Below the pieces are notes generated by a model that worked only from the letters and a program-made list of their open reading frames with translations, was not told the origin of the DNA and did no database searches. The position numbers were made by a program, and so were the translations under genes. Shown here in pieces: positions 17,270 through 27,089 of a stretch of DNA of 64,000 bases (positions within the stretch are counted from its first letter, which is position 1; each line of letters opens with the position of its first letter). The DNA lies in NCBI GenBank assembly GCA_045222295.1, contig JBGUXP010000019.1:53110-117109 (forward strand), given 5' to 3'. Origin of the DNA: Colimorpha sp045222295 (lineage in GTDB: Bacteria > Bacteroidota > Bacteroidia > Bacteroidales > P3).

Positions 17270-17340
17270 TAGTATCCATTGAATATCATTGAACGTTGTA
17301 TTTGTTTAAACTAAAAGTATTTATCATTCATATTATTATT

Positions 17341-18789
17341 ATGAAAAAGGGTAAATTAAGCTTAATGGCTATACTACTATTGTTAATTTCATTTCCTCTA
17401 TGTGGGCAAAATGGATTTTTGGATCAGTATCCTTCTTTGAAGGGAGATCGAGTGATATCTAGGGTTTCGGATGATGGACATTACAGGATTACGTGCTATC
17501 ATTCCAAGTATAATATTGCCAGTTTTATGGTGACGGATGGTAACGTGACTTATAATTATCCAACCTCTCAATATGTGGAAAGCGGTCCGCTTGACCCCAA
17601 TCCAGTGCTTAACCATGGTTATATTATTAAGGATATGAAGATTGTAGGTGATACCTGTTGGTTCTGCGGGTCTTTCTGGAGAGAGACTGGAGAGTTGATT
17701 TACACGCCGCAAGGCTTGGGATATTGGGAGGTAGAGCGCCAGGGTTTCTTGGGTTATATTCTTTTATCGACAGTGGTGGCAGGATCTTGCCCTGTATGGA
17801 ATATAAAGATTCCTTATATAGAGTGTCTGAATAAAATGATTATTTATCCTGGTGGTATTGCTGCTATTGGTTCATGGGAAACCTATGAGGGGTTGTTTGT
17901 GGAATTGACGAGAAACAATAATCTCCAATGGGGATATAGTTTAGGACAATCGACATTTTCTGACGAGCAATTCAAAGATATTACGTATACAGGGGGAAAG
18001 ATTGTTACACTTTCGCGATTTAATAACCCTTCTCATAATATATATTACCAGCACGGGATAGGGTTGCGTTATGGTACCCCAGGATCATTCCTTTCCACAA
18101 GCCCACGGGTGTACATTTATCCAACGTGGGATGTGACAGGATATTCCGATCTTGATTTTGACCCCGATGCTCCGCTTGTTTTCGACAAGACACATAATGG
18201 CGAGGAGGTGGCTATTGGATTTGTTTGCAATCCGATTGTCCCTATGGATGAACATAGAGGAAAGTGGGTGAACTTTGTTATTCATACAGAAAACGATAAT
18301 AATCCGACATGTATGTACAATACCGATAATCAGAGATACAGGTCGATTAAAGATATGAGTATCCTTGCTTCGGGCAAGATGGTGGTTCTGTTGGAGGATA
18401 GCCTGGGTAATTCGGTATTCCGTTTCTTCGATTTGTGGAGCAGTAGTGATAAGACACTCTCGCTGCAGGATATTAATTTGATGTCTGTCGCTACATTCCC
18501 CTCGTCTACAAACGGACTGGGAATATACGTGGGAGGTTATTATCCGAACTGGCAAAAGCGATTGTCTTGTTTATATGAAACCGAACTTCTATCCAGAATC
18601 AATTCGTGGAATCCAGGGAACTGTGCACAAAAGGTAATGGGACTCAGAAAGAATAGGTCTTATATAAGTCGACATTATAAGTTAGGAAAAGCCATGAGAA
18701 TAATTCTTGAAGAGACTGCAGAGGTGAAGAGTATGAAATTCTATCAGGAAGGGGTTGCTGCAGAGAGGGCGTGTACGGATGTAAATTGA
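17341..18789 (+). CDS. Secreted protein of unknown function, AT-richer than neighbours
   Basis: The 482-residue protein starts at ATG 17341 with a clear signal peptide (KLSLMAILLLLISFPLCGQ). The remainder is rich in aromatic and beta-forming residues with recurring short units of the type GGIAAIGSW, GGKIVTLSRF, ASGKMVVLLED and GLGIYVGGYY, suggesting a beta-propeller-like or WD-style repeat surface, but no family is recognised. It lacks an obvious T9SS C-terminal domain; the tail (EETAEVKSMKF) is instead charged. Codon and base use are AT-richer than the surrounding genes, which may indicate separate origin. It lies 14 bp upstream of the T9SS-sorted gene. Confidence 0.7.
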   Translation: MKKGKLSLMAILLLLISFPLCGQNGFLDQYPSLKGDRVISRVSDDGHYRITCYHSKYNIASFMVTDGNVTYNYPTSQYVESGPLDPNPVLNHGYIIKDMKIVGDTCWFCGSFWRETGELIYTPQGLGYWEVERQGFLGYILLSTVVAGSCPVWNIKIPYIECLNKMIIYPGGIAAIGSWETYEGLFVELTRNNNLQWGYSLGQSTFSDEQFKDITYTGGKIVTLSRFNNPSHNIYYQHGIGLRYGTPGSFLSTSPRVYIYPTWDVTGYSDLDFDPDAPLVFDKTHNGEEVAIGFVCNPIVPMDEHRGKWVNFVIHTENDNNPTCMYNTDNQRYRSIKDMSILASGKMVVLLEDSLGNSVFRFFDLWSSSDKTLSLQDINLMSVATFPSSTNGLGIYVGGYYPNWQKRLSCLYETELLSRINSWNPGNCAQKVMGLRKNRSYISRHYKLGKAMRIILEETAEVKSMKFYQEGVAAERACTDVN

Positions 18790-18803
18790 AAAAAGGTTTG
18801 TCT

Positions 18804-20060
18804 ATGAAGATGTTTGTTTTTTTCTTGATGTTTTTGGGGACTGCGGTGGGTCTTTCTGCGCAGCCTGAAGGAGTTGTCAACCTCCTGGGAGTGCCTTACA
18901 GGTATTGGGCTTGTGACAACTATCAGAAGTGCGAGCGTTTTGAATATTGTTCGGGCGAGTGGATAGACCAAAACTATTTTCATCTGGATTTCTATACAGG
19001 TCGGGGAGATACCACAGAGATATTTGTCACCAAGGCTGTTACCGACCAGCAGCTGCGGATAAAGGGGGTGGCAGTAATGACGTTGCTTGATTGGAACGAG
19101 GTCAACCCTTACCATCAGCCGTTCTATTTTTACGACACATTGCGGGTGGAGGAAACCCTGATGGTTTGGAATGGCGATATCGAGAGCGTTCCGGAACCGG
19201 CAGCTACTGCCGTTTGGAAGGAAAAGGGACGCGAATTGGTTAGGGTGACGGCACCGCAGTGTTTGATGACGATGTATGAAGGCGACACGACGAAGTTTCT
19301 CCATTTCGGTCTTCAAGAAGTGTTTTTTGACCAACCCGTGACGGTAGACTCGCTCTTCTTTATCGGTGGCACCTTGCGGAACAACCGATTGGTTTCGTCG
19401 GGGCATGGTTATGGAAGCGACCGCTTCGCCCATCGCCCCACGGTATACCCCTATGTCTCGGAACGATATCCCAATCCTTGTGCTACCTGTATCTATGATT
19501 ATGGCCATTACATTGGGAAGAACACCGAAGGCATCCTGTGGGAGAGGCTGGATGGGGAGAATATGTGGTCGGGTCCCTTTTTCCTGATTCTCGAGGCTGC
19601 CCAGTTTCGTCTGACGGCAGTGGCCGACGATAGCACTCATGGCACGGTGTATGGCAGTGGACTCTACGACTCCCTGGAACGTGTGATAGTCAGGGCAGCA
19701 CCTGTCGCTGGATACCGTTTTGCGGGATGGAGCGACGGTGTGGCCGACAATCCCCGCATCGTGGAGATGGCAAGCGACACGACGCTGGTGGCCTCCTTCC
19801 GCGAGGCTATGGGGGTGGAAGAGGTATCGGTCTCCGAGACCCAGTTGTACCCCAATCCTGCCCAGGAGGAATTGTTTGTAACCATGGAGGCAGAGGGAGC
19901 CTGGACACTGCGACTGTACGATGCCATGGGGCGGGTCCTGTTGCAGCGCCCCTTCGCCGGTCAGGCAAGACTTGATGTGAGCCACCTCTCGGCGGGGCAC
20001 TACATTGTGATGCTGCTGGGCGAGGAGGGAGTACACGTCGATGTATTTGTTAAACGTTAA
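18804..20060 (+). CDS. T9SS-sorted secreted protein with InlB-type repeat
   Basis: The 418-residue protein has a signal peptide (MKMFVFFLMFLGTAVGLSAQ), an N-terminal region shared with the next gene (IKGVAVMT, FFDQPVTVDSLFFIGGTLRNNR), a divergent InlB B-repeat (TAVADDSTHGTVYGSG to GYRFAGWSDG and TTLVASF) and a C-terminal type A T9SS sorting domain (LYPNPAQEELFV, LRLYDAMGRVLL, LDVSHLSAGHYIV, FVKR). It should be exported by T9SS and processed by PorU, whose gene begins at the left of the window. The ligand or substrate is unknown. Upstream in-frame codons from 18771 would disturb the signal peptide, so ATG 18804 is chosen. Confidence 0.82.
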   Translation: MKMFVFFLMFLGTAVGLSAQPEGVVNLLGVPYRYWACDNYQKCERFEYCSGEWIDQNYFHLDFYTGRGDTTEIFVTKAVTDQQLRIKGVAVMTLLDWNEVNPYHQPFYFYDTLRVEETLMVWNGDIESVPEPAATAVWKEKGRELVRVTAPQCLMTMYEGDTTKFLHFGLQEVFFDQPVTVDSLFFIGGTLRNNRLVSSGHGYGSDRFAHRPTVYPYVSERYPNPCATCIYDYGHYIGKNTEGILWERLDGENMWSGPFFLILEAAQFRLTAVADDSTHGTVYGSGLYDSLERVIVRAAPVAGYRFAGWSDGVADNPRIVEMASDTTLVASFREAMGVEEVSVSETQLYPNPAQEELFVTMEAEGAWTLRLYDAMGRVLLQRPFAGQARLDVSHLSAGHYIVMLLGEEGVHVDVFVKR

Positions 20061-20074
20061 AAAAAAAAAGTGAT

Positions 20075-20947
20075 ATGAGAAAGAAGCATCCCCTTGTTTT
20101 CTTGCTTACTATTTTCGTCTCTTTATCACCGCTTTGGGGACAGATGACGGATACTATTTTCGGACGCAACCCGAACTACTACTATTATTCCTGGTATGAC
20201 GAATGTTTTCGTTATGAGGACGATACAAACGACTTCGGGTTTTCTCCATTTATGATGACCCTCGATAATGTCCTCCCAGTACGCATGATGGTCGGTGAGC
20301 AGTATTCGCCTGGGCCATTGATCCTCAAGGGGGTGGCAGTGATGACGCCAATTGAGATGGAACAAGATGTTGTACATGCCCAGTATATGCCATCTTACGA
20401 CAGCCTGAAGTTGCCGGAGTATATATATGTCTATCAAGGAGGGGCTTTGACGCCCGGGGTGTCCTCTTTCTTTTACCCCCGACAGATGACGGTGGTTGAT
20501 TCGGTGCGCTGGGATACCGCTGCGCCCAAGGTGATGGCTTTGCCCACCACGGCGCAGGCTGCCACTACGGGCGACACCTCACGGACGCTTTACTGTCATG
20601 TCTACGAGGCCTATTTCGAGACTCCTGTCACGGTATGGGATACCTTCTATCTTGCAGGCACCTACTGGAGCAACAGGTTGCATAGCTATAATGACACGAT
20701 ATACGACGGCACGGAAGTCTATGTGTTTACAAGCGAAGACCGTTTCCTGCACTATCCCACGGAGTACCTTGTCGTTTGGGACCATTTTGACGACGAGTGC
20801 AACAAATGCACTCCCCAGGAGAGGATTTTCTTGCCTGTATCCATTCCTCCTCGAGAGGAATATCTGGAGTCCCTCGCCTCTTGGCTTTGGCTTGTCTCCG
20901 GCCCTTTCATCCCTATTATCGGGGTGACGGACGCGGAGGACGAGTGA
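20075..20947 (+). CDS. Secreted paralogue of the T9SS-sorted protein, without sorting domain
   Basis: The 290-residue protein has a signal peptide (PLVFLLTIFVSLSPLWGQ) and aligns by eye with the first two-thirds of the protein encoded just upstream: LKGVAVMTPIEM against IKGVAVMTLLDW, and YFETPVTVWDTFYLAGTYWSNR against FFDQPVTVDSLFFIGGTLRNNR; both end this region with a CxxC (CNKC, CATC). It stops shortly afterwards in an acidic tail and has neither InlB repeat nor T9SS signal, so it should stay periplasmic or be shed. It begins 14 bp after its neighbour. Its function is unknown. Confidence 0.72.
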   Translation: MRKKHPLVFLLTIFVSLSPLWGQMTDTIFGRNPNYYYYSWYDECFRYEDDTNDFGFSPFMMTLDNVLPVRMMVGEQYSPGPLILKGVAVMTPIEMEQDVVHAQYMPSYDSLKLPEYIYVYQGGALTPGVSSFFYPRQMTVVDSVRWDTAAPKVMALPTTAQAATTGDTSRTLYCHVYEAYFETPVTVWDTFYLAGTYWSNRLHSYNDTIYDGTEVYVFTSEDRFLHYPTEYLVVWDHFDDECNKCTPQERIFLPVSIPPREEYLESLASWLWLVSGPFIPIIGVTDAEDE

Positions 20948-20988
20948 TTTTTTTAATAAAAAAAGTTGTATTTGTTTTGGGAATTGAT

Positions 20989-20996
20989 TATTTTTG
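20989..20996 (+). promoter_or_regulatory. Promoter -7 box of the fused dehydrogenase gene
   Basis: TATTTTTG at 20989-20996 fits TAnnTTTG, about 60 bp before the start codon at 21057. Confidence 0.62.
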
Positions 20997-21056
20997 TAGT
21001 GTTCGATTGTTAGAAGAATATTTCGTAATAAATTAATCCTAAAACACTTACATATT

Positions 21057-24000
21057 ATGTACAAAATTGAAAAACACCCTATCCTAGACATCCCGCAAAG
21101 CGAGGTGGTGGAATTTTTGTTTGATGGCAAGAAGGTGCAAGGCCGTAAAGGCTACACCATTGCGAAGGCATTACATGAGGCAGGCTATCCCGTACACAGT
21201 CATTCGCTGCAGGGGCGCAATCGCTCATTGGAATGTGGTATCGGCAAGTGTGGTGCTTGCGAGATGCTGGTCGACGGCAAGGTGCGACGTATCTGTATCA
21301 CGCCTGTCGACGGGGTGAAAGAGGTTCGCATCATTGCTCATGAGGCCGACCTGCCAGGTGTCACTTTCGATGCTCCTGTCAAGGAACAGGCTGCAAAAGA
21401 TCTTACGATTTACAAGACCACCGTCGCTATCATTGGAGCCGGTCCTGCTGGTCTGGCTTGTCGTGAGCATCTGCAGAAATTCGGCATCGACAATTTGGTC
21501 ATCGACAACAACGGCCGCATCGGCGGTCAGTTCAATATGCAGACACACCAGTTCTTCTTCTTCGAGAAGGAGAAGAAGTACGGCGGCATGCGAGGCTTCG
21601 ACATCGCGAAGACGTTGGCGGGCGACAGCCAGGAGGGCATCCTGCTGAACAACACCGTGTGGGACCTGCTGGAGGGGCCACGCATTGCGATAAAGAATAT
21701 CATTAATGGCGAGATGGCCTACGTGGACGCGCAGTTCCTCGTGGTGGCCACGGGCGCCGTACCCTTCATGCCGGCCTTTGAGAACGACGACGTGCCTGGT
21801 GTCTACACCGCCGCTGTGTTCCAGAAGATGATGAACCAGGAGCACACTCTACTTGGTAAACGCGTCCTCACCGTGGGTGCCGGTAATATCGGCTACTTGA
21901 CCTCCTATCAGGGCATGCAGGCAGGTGCCACCATCAAGGCTATCATCGAGGCGATGCCCTGTGAGGGCGGATTCCCCGTACAGGCCAACCGTGTGCGCCG
22001 TCTCGGCATCCCCATCATGACGGGTTACACGCTGGTGCGCGCCATCCCAAATGCAGACAAGACGGGCATCACGGGGGCTGTCATAGCCAAATGCGAGAAT
22101 TTCAAGGCCATCCCCGGCACGGAGCAGGTCATCGACGACATCGACATTATCAATATCTGCACGGGTTTGGTGCCCGACAACCAGTTGCTGACCAAGGGTA
22201 AGGAACTCTTCGGCCACCACGTCTATGGCGTGGGCGATGCCGTTCGTATCGGCGAGGGCACCAGCGCTGTGCTGCGCGGAAAGCAGGCGGCCTACGAGAT
22301 TGCCCAGGAGCTGGCTATCCGTTTCAATTACGACGAGTATCTCGACATCTCGCGCCAGTATATCGACTCGCAGCAGCACCCCGTACGAATCCTCGAGAAA
22401 CCCAACCTGCCTACTCCGCAGCGCATGGCGGAGAAGCCTTTCGTGCAGCTCGACTGTCTCTACGGATTCGCCTGCAACCCCTGCACTTTCAGCTGTCCGC
22501 AGGGGGCCATTAGCAAGCCCACCACTAGCAGCACGCCGACGGTGGACTACGACAAGTGTATTGGCTGCATGGCCTGTGTGAACCACTGCCCGGGTCTGGC
22601 CATCTTTGGCTACAACATGGCCAAGAACTGGTGCTTCCTGCCCATTGAGTACGAGGTGGCAGACGGTGCCGAGGTCTATCTGGTCAACAACAACGGCAAG
22701 AAGATTGGCGAGGGAAGGATAGAGAATGTGATGAAGAAGGACAACAAGACCAATGTGGCCCGCGTCTTTGTCGCCCAGGTCGACGGCCAGTTGACTGATG
22801 TGAAGGGATTTATTGTCAAAGACCGTTATCCGAGTAATCTGAGTACTCAGAATATTCAGAATACACAGAAAGAGCCTACCTATATCTGCCATTGCGAGGA
22901 CATCACCGAAGAGCAGATGCTCGAGGTGGTGGGCGACCGAAAGTATATCTCGGTCGACGAACTGAAGCACATCACCCGCATGGGTATGGGCCCCTGCCGT
23001 GGCAAGCGCTGCATCGCCCGTGCCCGTCAGGTACTCCGTGCCCAAGGCATCGAACTCACTGGCGAGGCTACACCTCGTGCTCCGTTGAGCAACCAGGTGA
23101 CTTTGAGCGATGTCTACACTGAAGGCCGCAAGGAGGTCTATGTCTTCCCGAAGGGCAACGATGTGCAGCACGAGGAGCTCAAGGTCTTCATCGCCGGCGG
23201 CGGCATTGCGGGCAGCGGCCTGTTCCGCTACTTCAGTGAGGCAGGCCTCAAGCCCGTCATGGTCAACTGGAGCCGTGGCGCTTCGTGGCGCAATATCGGT
23301 GGCGGCCGTCCGGCTTTCTCCAACCCCGACATCGCCGATATCGCGCAGCACAGCCATGAAATCTTCAAGACCATCCAGAAGGTACATAACATCAACTACA
23401 AGCCCACGCACTATGTGAACCTTGTCCACGACGAGGCTACCTACAAGGCCCTCGACGCCAGCCGCGCTTGGAGTGACGCCTACATGATTGACCGAAAGGA
23501 CTTCAAGAAAGAGATTTCGCCGCTGTGGGACGACACGCGCGACACCTACAGCCACGCCCTTATCACACGCGACTGCTGGCAGGCCACCCCGGGCCGTGTC
23601 ATCGACTACATCCGTGGTATCGGTGTGTCGTTAGGCGGCCGTTACTATGAGGACACCGAGCTGCTCAGCGTCTGGCGCAAGGGCGACAAGGTCGTTGCCT
23701 TGGTGCGCAACCATGAGGGTAAATATATAGAATATACCTGCGACCACTTTGTCAATGCCATGGGCTGGGGTGCTGAAAAGTTTACCGACATGCTGGGTAT
23801 TGACACTGGCCTCTATCCTGTCAAGCACCAGGCATTCATCACGCGCCGTCTGCCCATGATGGGACCTAACGGTGGCCCGCTGGATATGATTATCGACCGT
23901 CGCCACTACAAGGGCTTCAGCGCCGTCTACGGGCAGCAGTTCGAGCACACTGGCCAGATCATCGGCTGTGCCAGTCCCGACACCGATGCCTACGAGACGC

Positions 24001-24302
24001 GTCAGAATATCAAATACAACAGTAAGGAGTTCTTGGAGATTGTTAGCCAGGTCTTCGCCGAATGGCTGCCTAACCTCAAGGATGTGAGCTTCCTGGCCTG
24101 CTGGGCCGGCCGCTACACCGAGCCGCGCTACATCGTCGACCCCGAGGTGGGTCTGCTCACCGGCCTCCGCGGTCACGGCTTCATGCTCGGTCAGTACCTC
24201 GCCAAGCTGTATGTCGACAAGTACCTCGGCCGTGAAGTGCCCGGCTACATGAAGGACCTCGCCTTGAGTGGCCATGGGTTGAGTGAGAACGCCTTCAAGT
24301 AA
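21057..24302 (+). CDS. Single-chain HcnABC/LhpBEF-type amine dehydrogenase with five cofactor modules
   Basis: This 1081-residue protein joins what are usually separate subunits. Residues 15-95: [2Fe-2S] ferredoxin-like domain (Cys60, 65, 68, 80). Residues 120-440: FAD/NAD-linked oxidoreductase (GAGPAG at 127-132; GAGNIG near 274). Residues 465-515: two 4Fe-4S motifs (Cys467/473/476/480 and 501/504/507/511). Residues 610-660: BFD-like [2Fe-2S] (Cys611, 613, 647, 652). Residues 708-1070: a second FAD domain of the glycine oxidase/DAO type (FIAGGGIAGSG). Heteromeric relatives oxidise glycine, D-hydroxyproline, proline or opines. The substrate here is unknown; an amino acid fits the fermentative context. 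The added 4Fe-4S pair suggests electron delivery to ferredoxin or a quinone. It appears monocistronic. Confidence 0.85.
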   Translation: MYKIEKHPILDIPQSEVVEFLFDGKKVQGRKGYTIAKALHEAGYPVHSHSLQGRNRSLECGIGKCGACEMLVDGKVRRICITPVDGVKEVRIIAHEADLPGVTFDAPVKEQAAKDLTIYKTTVAIIGAGPAGLACREHLQKFGIDNLVIDNNGRIGGQFNMQTHQFFFFEKEKKYGGMRGFDIAKTLAGDSQEGILLNNTVWDLLEGPRIAIKNIINGEMAYVDAQFLVVATGAVPFMPAFENDDVPGVYTAAVFQKMMNQEHTLLGKRVLTVGAGNIGYLTSYQGMQAGATIKAIIEAMPCEGGFPVQANRVRRLGIPIMTGYTLVRAIPNADKTGITGAVIAKCENFKAIPGTEQVIDDIDIINICTGLVPDNQLLTKGKELFGHHVYGVGDAVRIGEGTSAVLRGKQAAYEIAQELAIRFNYDEYLDISRQYIDSQQHPVRILEKPNLPTPQRMAEKPFVQLDCLYGFACNPCTFSCPQGAISKPTTSSTPTVDYDKCIGCMACVNHCPGLAIFGYNMAKNWCFLPIEYEVADGAEVYLVNNNGKKIGEGRIENVMKKDNKTNVARVFVAQVDGQLTDVKGFIVKDRYPSNLSTQNIQNTQKEPTYICHCEDITEEQMLEVVGDRKYISVDELKHITRMGMGPCRGKRCIARARQVLRAQGIELTGEATPRAPLSNQVTLSDVYTEGRKEVYVFPKGNDVQHEELKVFIAGGGIAGSGLFRYFSEAGLKPVMVNWSRGASWRNIGGGRPAFSNPDIADIAQHSHEIFKTIQKVHNINYKPTHYVNLVHDEATYKALDASRAWSDAYMIDRKDFKKEISPLWDDTRDTYSHALITRDCWQATPGRVIDYIRGIGVSLGGRYYEDTELLSVWRKGDKVVALVRNHEGKYIEYTCDHFVNAMGWGAEKFTDMLGIDTGLYPVKHQAFITRRLPMMGPNGGPLDMIIDRRHYKGFSAVYGQQFEHTGQIIGCASPDTDAYETRQNIKYNSKEFLEIVSQVFAEWLPNLKDVSFLACWAGRYTEPRYIVDPEVGLLTGLRGHGFMLGQYLAKLYVDKYLGREVPGYMKDLALSGHGLSENAFK

Positions 24303-24360
24303 AGTTTTTTCCTGGTTATTAGTGCCGACGAGATGTTGGCGGTCCAGTATGTTAAAAAAA

Positions 24361-24406
24361 ATACGTATCTTTGCATCACTTTAATAAGTAGTGCAAAGAT
24401 GCGTAT
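24361..24406 (+). promoter_or_regulatory. Promoter inside an inverted repeat, DUF5686 gene
   Basis: The -7 box TATCTTTG (24366-24373) lies in the left arm (24361-24375) and the ATG (24399) in the right arm (24392-24406) of a 15-bp inverted repeat with one mismatch. It could be an operator or a cruciform-prone site. Confidence 0.55.
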
Positions 24407-26999
24407 TTTACTGAAATATAGACTGATTTTATTCTTGTTGGTGCTATTGGCGTCCATGGCGGCAACGGCACAGAACCCGACGACGGCGGTACAGGGCAGG
24501 GTGCGCGATGCCGAGACCAACGAGCCCATGCCCTTCGTGCAGATAGTCTTCGAGGGCACCACTATCGGTGCCGAGACCGATATGGACGGCAAGTTCTCCA
24601 TTAGCAACGAGCAGGGCTACACCACCGTTGTCTTCCGCATGATGGGTTACGAACCCCAGAAACTGAAGCTCCAGCGTGGCAAGACCAAGAAACGCGTGAC
24701 GGTGAAGATGGTGCCACGTGGCAAGACCCTCCAGGCTGTGGAAATCACCGCCACGAAGGGTAAGAACAAGTATTCGCGAAAGAACAACCCTGCCGTCGAG
24801 TTGGTGAAGAAAGTAATCGCTCAGAAGGAGAAGAACCGCATAGAAAATGCCGACCAGTGGCGGCGCGATGTCTACGAGCGACTCTCTATGTCGCTCGATG
24901 ACTTCAATCCCGATTTCGAAGGCAAGCGTCTTTGGCGCAAGCTGAATTTCTTGGAGAAATATATTGACGAGACAGAATTCGATGCCACTCCCATCCTCAT
25001 CGTCTCCATGCGTGAGGCGTTGGCCGAGGAGAGTTATCGCAAGAGTCCTTCGCAGCGTCGCCGTCTCATCACGGGCAAACGCATGGAGGGCCTCGATGAG
25101 ATCCTTACCGACGAGGGTATCGACGAGAATATCCGCGTGATGTTCACTCCGGTGGATATCTACGATGGTGACATCGAGCTGATGCTGAATCATTTCACCA
25201 GCCCGTTGTCGCCAGTATTGGCCACCACGTTCTATAAATTTTATATCACTGACACCACCTTTGTAGATGGACAGAAGTGCGTAGAGTTGAGTTTTGTCCC
25301 TGCCAACCAGCAGAGCTACGGTTTCACGGGCCGCATGTATGTCTCGCTCGACCCCGACAGCACTTTCGCTTTGACGAAGTATGTGATGACGGTCTCGCCA
25401 CATGTGAACCTCAATTTCGTGCGTGACCTGTCGGTGGTGCAGACCTTCCACCGTGACTCCACTGGGCGTTACCTGCCTTATCGTTGTGACACCTATGGCC
25501 GTATGTATATCTCCAAGCGTATCCAGGAACTGTATGTCCATCAGATGCGTGTCTATACCAACTACGACCTTAGCGACACGGCGAAGATGCTGCCCGACAG
25601 TCTCTTCTCGGCATTTGAGCACGAGGTGACGTTGCCACGCAAGGACCTCATGCGCTTCAAGAGCGAGTTCAACGAGCGGCGCCCTGTGAAGCTCTCCGCC
25701 AAGGAAACGGTGCTCGACAGCATGTGGGTGGAGTTAGGCCGTCTTCCTGAGTTCCGCGCCATCAAGTACACTGGCGAGTTGCTGGCCAGCGGCTATATCC
25801 CCACGGCAAAGAAACGTAGCGATAGCAAGTTCGATATTGGCCCTGTATTCAATATCCTCAGCTTCAACCACCAGGAGGGCTGGCGTGTGCGCCTTGGCGG
25901 CATGACCAAGGCTACCCTCAGCCCGCGCAATTTCCTCGAGGGCTATGCTGCCTACGGCTTCCGCGACAAGCGGCCCAAGGGCAACGTCACCTTTACCCAC
26001 ACTTTCGACGACAAGGACCGCCATTCCCATGAGGCTCCTTTCAGCAGCTTCAGTCTCAACGCTGCTTACGAACTTGAGACCCCAGGACAGAGTTATGATA
26101 ATTTCGACCGCGACAATATCATGTCCTCCTCCGACCAGGAGAGGAACGTGCAGTATGTGGCCCAGGGGCTGCTGCGCTTCCGCAAGGAGTGGAAGAGCCA
26201 CGTGAGGTTCGACACCTGGGTGGCGGCACGCCGCTACGAGCCAGCAGGGTCACTGGAATATCTCGAGTATTACATTGATGAGACCAACGCCCTCTCCACC
26301 AAGCGTGTCGACTTCTTCACCGAGGCCGAGTGGCATGTGGGACTGAGCTTTACTCCCAATTTCTCGCCTGGTACACGCCGCCGCGAGACCCAGTCGAACC
26401 TCCGCAAGGATGCCCCGTCTATCAGTATCGGCCATACAGTCGACCTCGTCGACGGAGTCCGCTGGGTCCAGCATTCGAGCTTCTCTGCCGACAAGCGCAT
26501 CTGGCTCTCCTCCTTCGGTCACATCGATGCCAAGCTGATAGCCGGTGCCATCTGGACCCGCGCCCCCTACACACGGCTCTACATCCCCTCCGGCAACTCG
26601 AGTATCTATATCTCCTCTAACGCCTTCAATACCATGCAACCCATGGAGTTCATCATGGACCGCTATGTGGCTCTCTTTGCGTCCTACCACCTCAAGGGAT
26701 GGATACTCAACCGTATACCCCTCATCAACCGCCTGCGCCTGCGCGAGGTGATGGGCTTCAATATTCTCTATGGTGCTCTCACCGACAAGAATAACTTCGA
26801 CCTAGACCCCGTGGGACTCTACCAGATGCCCGTCGGAACACGGCCCATCGGCGATGTGCCCTATATGGAGTACAGCATCGGCATCGAGAATATCCTCCGT
26901 ATCCTACGTGTTGACTTTGTCCGCCGCCTCTCGTATGTCGACGGCTGGGAGAAGAAAGACTGTTGGTTTATCCGTATCGACCTTAAGTTTTCGCTGTAA
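24399..26999 (+). CDS. DUF5686 / carboxypeptidase-regulatory-domain outer-membrane protein
   Basis: The 866-residue protein has a signal peptide (KYRLILFLLVLLASMAATAQ), then a CarboxypepD_reg-like beta-sandwich (VQGRVRDAETNEPMPFVQIV, TDMDGKFSI, RMMGYEPQKLKL) and a long region of the DUF5686 type ending in amphipathic barrel strands (FIRIDLKFSL). Such proteins resemble TonB-dependent transporters in layout but lack a plug; their role at the outer membrane is unknown. ATG 24399 is preferred because the promoter box lies only 26 bp upstream; earlier in-frame codons would be untranscribed. A related design is seen in the minus-strand gene at 50.5-52.4 kb. Confidence 0.82.
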   Translation: MRILLKYRLILFLLVLLASMAATAQNPTTAVQGRVRDAETNEPMPFVQIVFEGTTIGAETDMDGKFSISNEQGYTTVVFRMMGYEPQKLKLQRGKTKKRVTVKMVPRGKTLQAVEITATKGKNKYSRKNNPAVELVKKVIAQKEKNRIENADQWRRDVYERLSMSLDDFNPDFEGKRLWRKLNFLEKYIDETEFDATPILIVSMREALAEESYRKSPSQRRRLITGKRMEGLDEILTDEGIDENIRVMFTPVDIYDGDIELMLNHFTSPLSPVLATTFYKFYITDTTFVDGQKCVELSFVPANQQSYGFTGRMYVSLDPDSTFALTKYVMTVSPHVNLNFVRDLSVVQTFHRDSTGRYLPYRCDTYGRMYISKRIQELYVHQMRVYTNYDLSDTAKMLPDSLFSAFEHEVTLPRKDLMRFKSEFNERRPVKLSAKETVLDSMWVELGRLPEFRAIKYTGELLASGYIPTAKKRSDSKFDIGPVFNILSFNHQEGWRVRLGGMTKATLSPRNFLEGYAAYGFRDKRPKGNVTFTHTFDDKDRHSHEAPFSSFSLNAAYELETPGQSYDNFDRDNIMSSSDQERNVQYVAQGLLRFRKEWKSHVRFDTWVAARRYEPAGSLEYLEYYIDETNALSTKRVDFFTEAEWHVGLSFTPNFSPGTRRRETQSNLRKDAPSISIGHTVDLVDGVRWVQHSSFSADKRIWLSSFGHIDAKLIAGAIWTRAPYTRLYIPSGNSSIYISSNAFNTMQPMEFIMDRYVALFASYHLKGWILNRIPLINRLRLREVMGFNILYGALTDKNNFDLDPVGLYQMPVGTRPIGDVPYMEYSIGIENILRILRVDFVRRLSYVDGWEKKDCWFIRIDLKFSL

Positions 27000-27032
27000 A
27001 TCAGTGTAATAGCACATTTATGGCAAAAAATG

Positions 27033-27061
27033 AAAAACGCCCCTATGGAGGCGTTTTTTTT
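27033..27061 (+). terminator. Terminator after the DUF5686 gene
   Basis: AAAAACGCC and GGCGTTTTT pair around a short loop, followed by a run of T. Confidence 0.75.
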
Positions 27062-27089
27062 GTCGTGTGTAACAACCTGATACTAAGCA

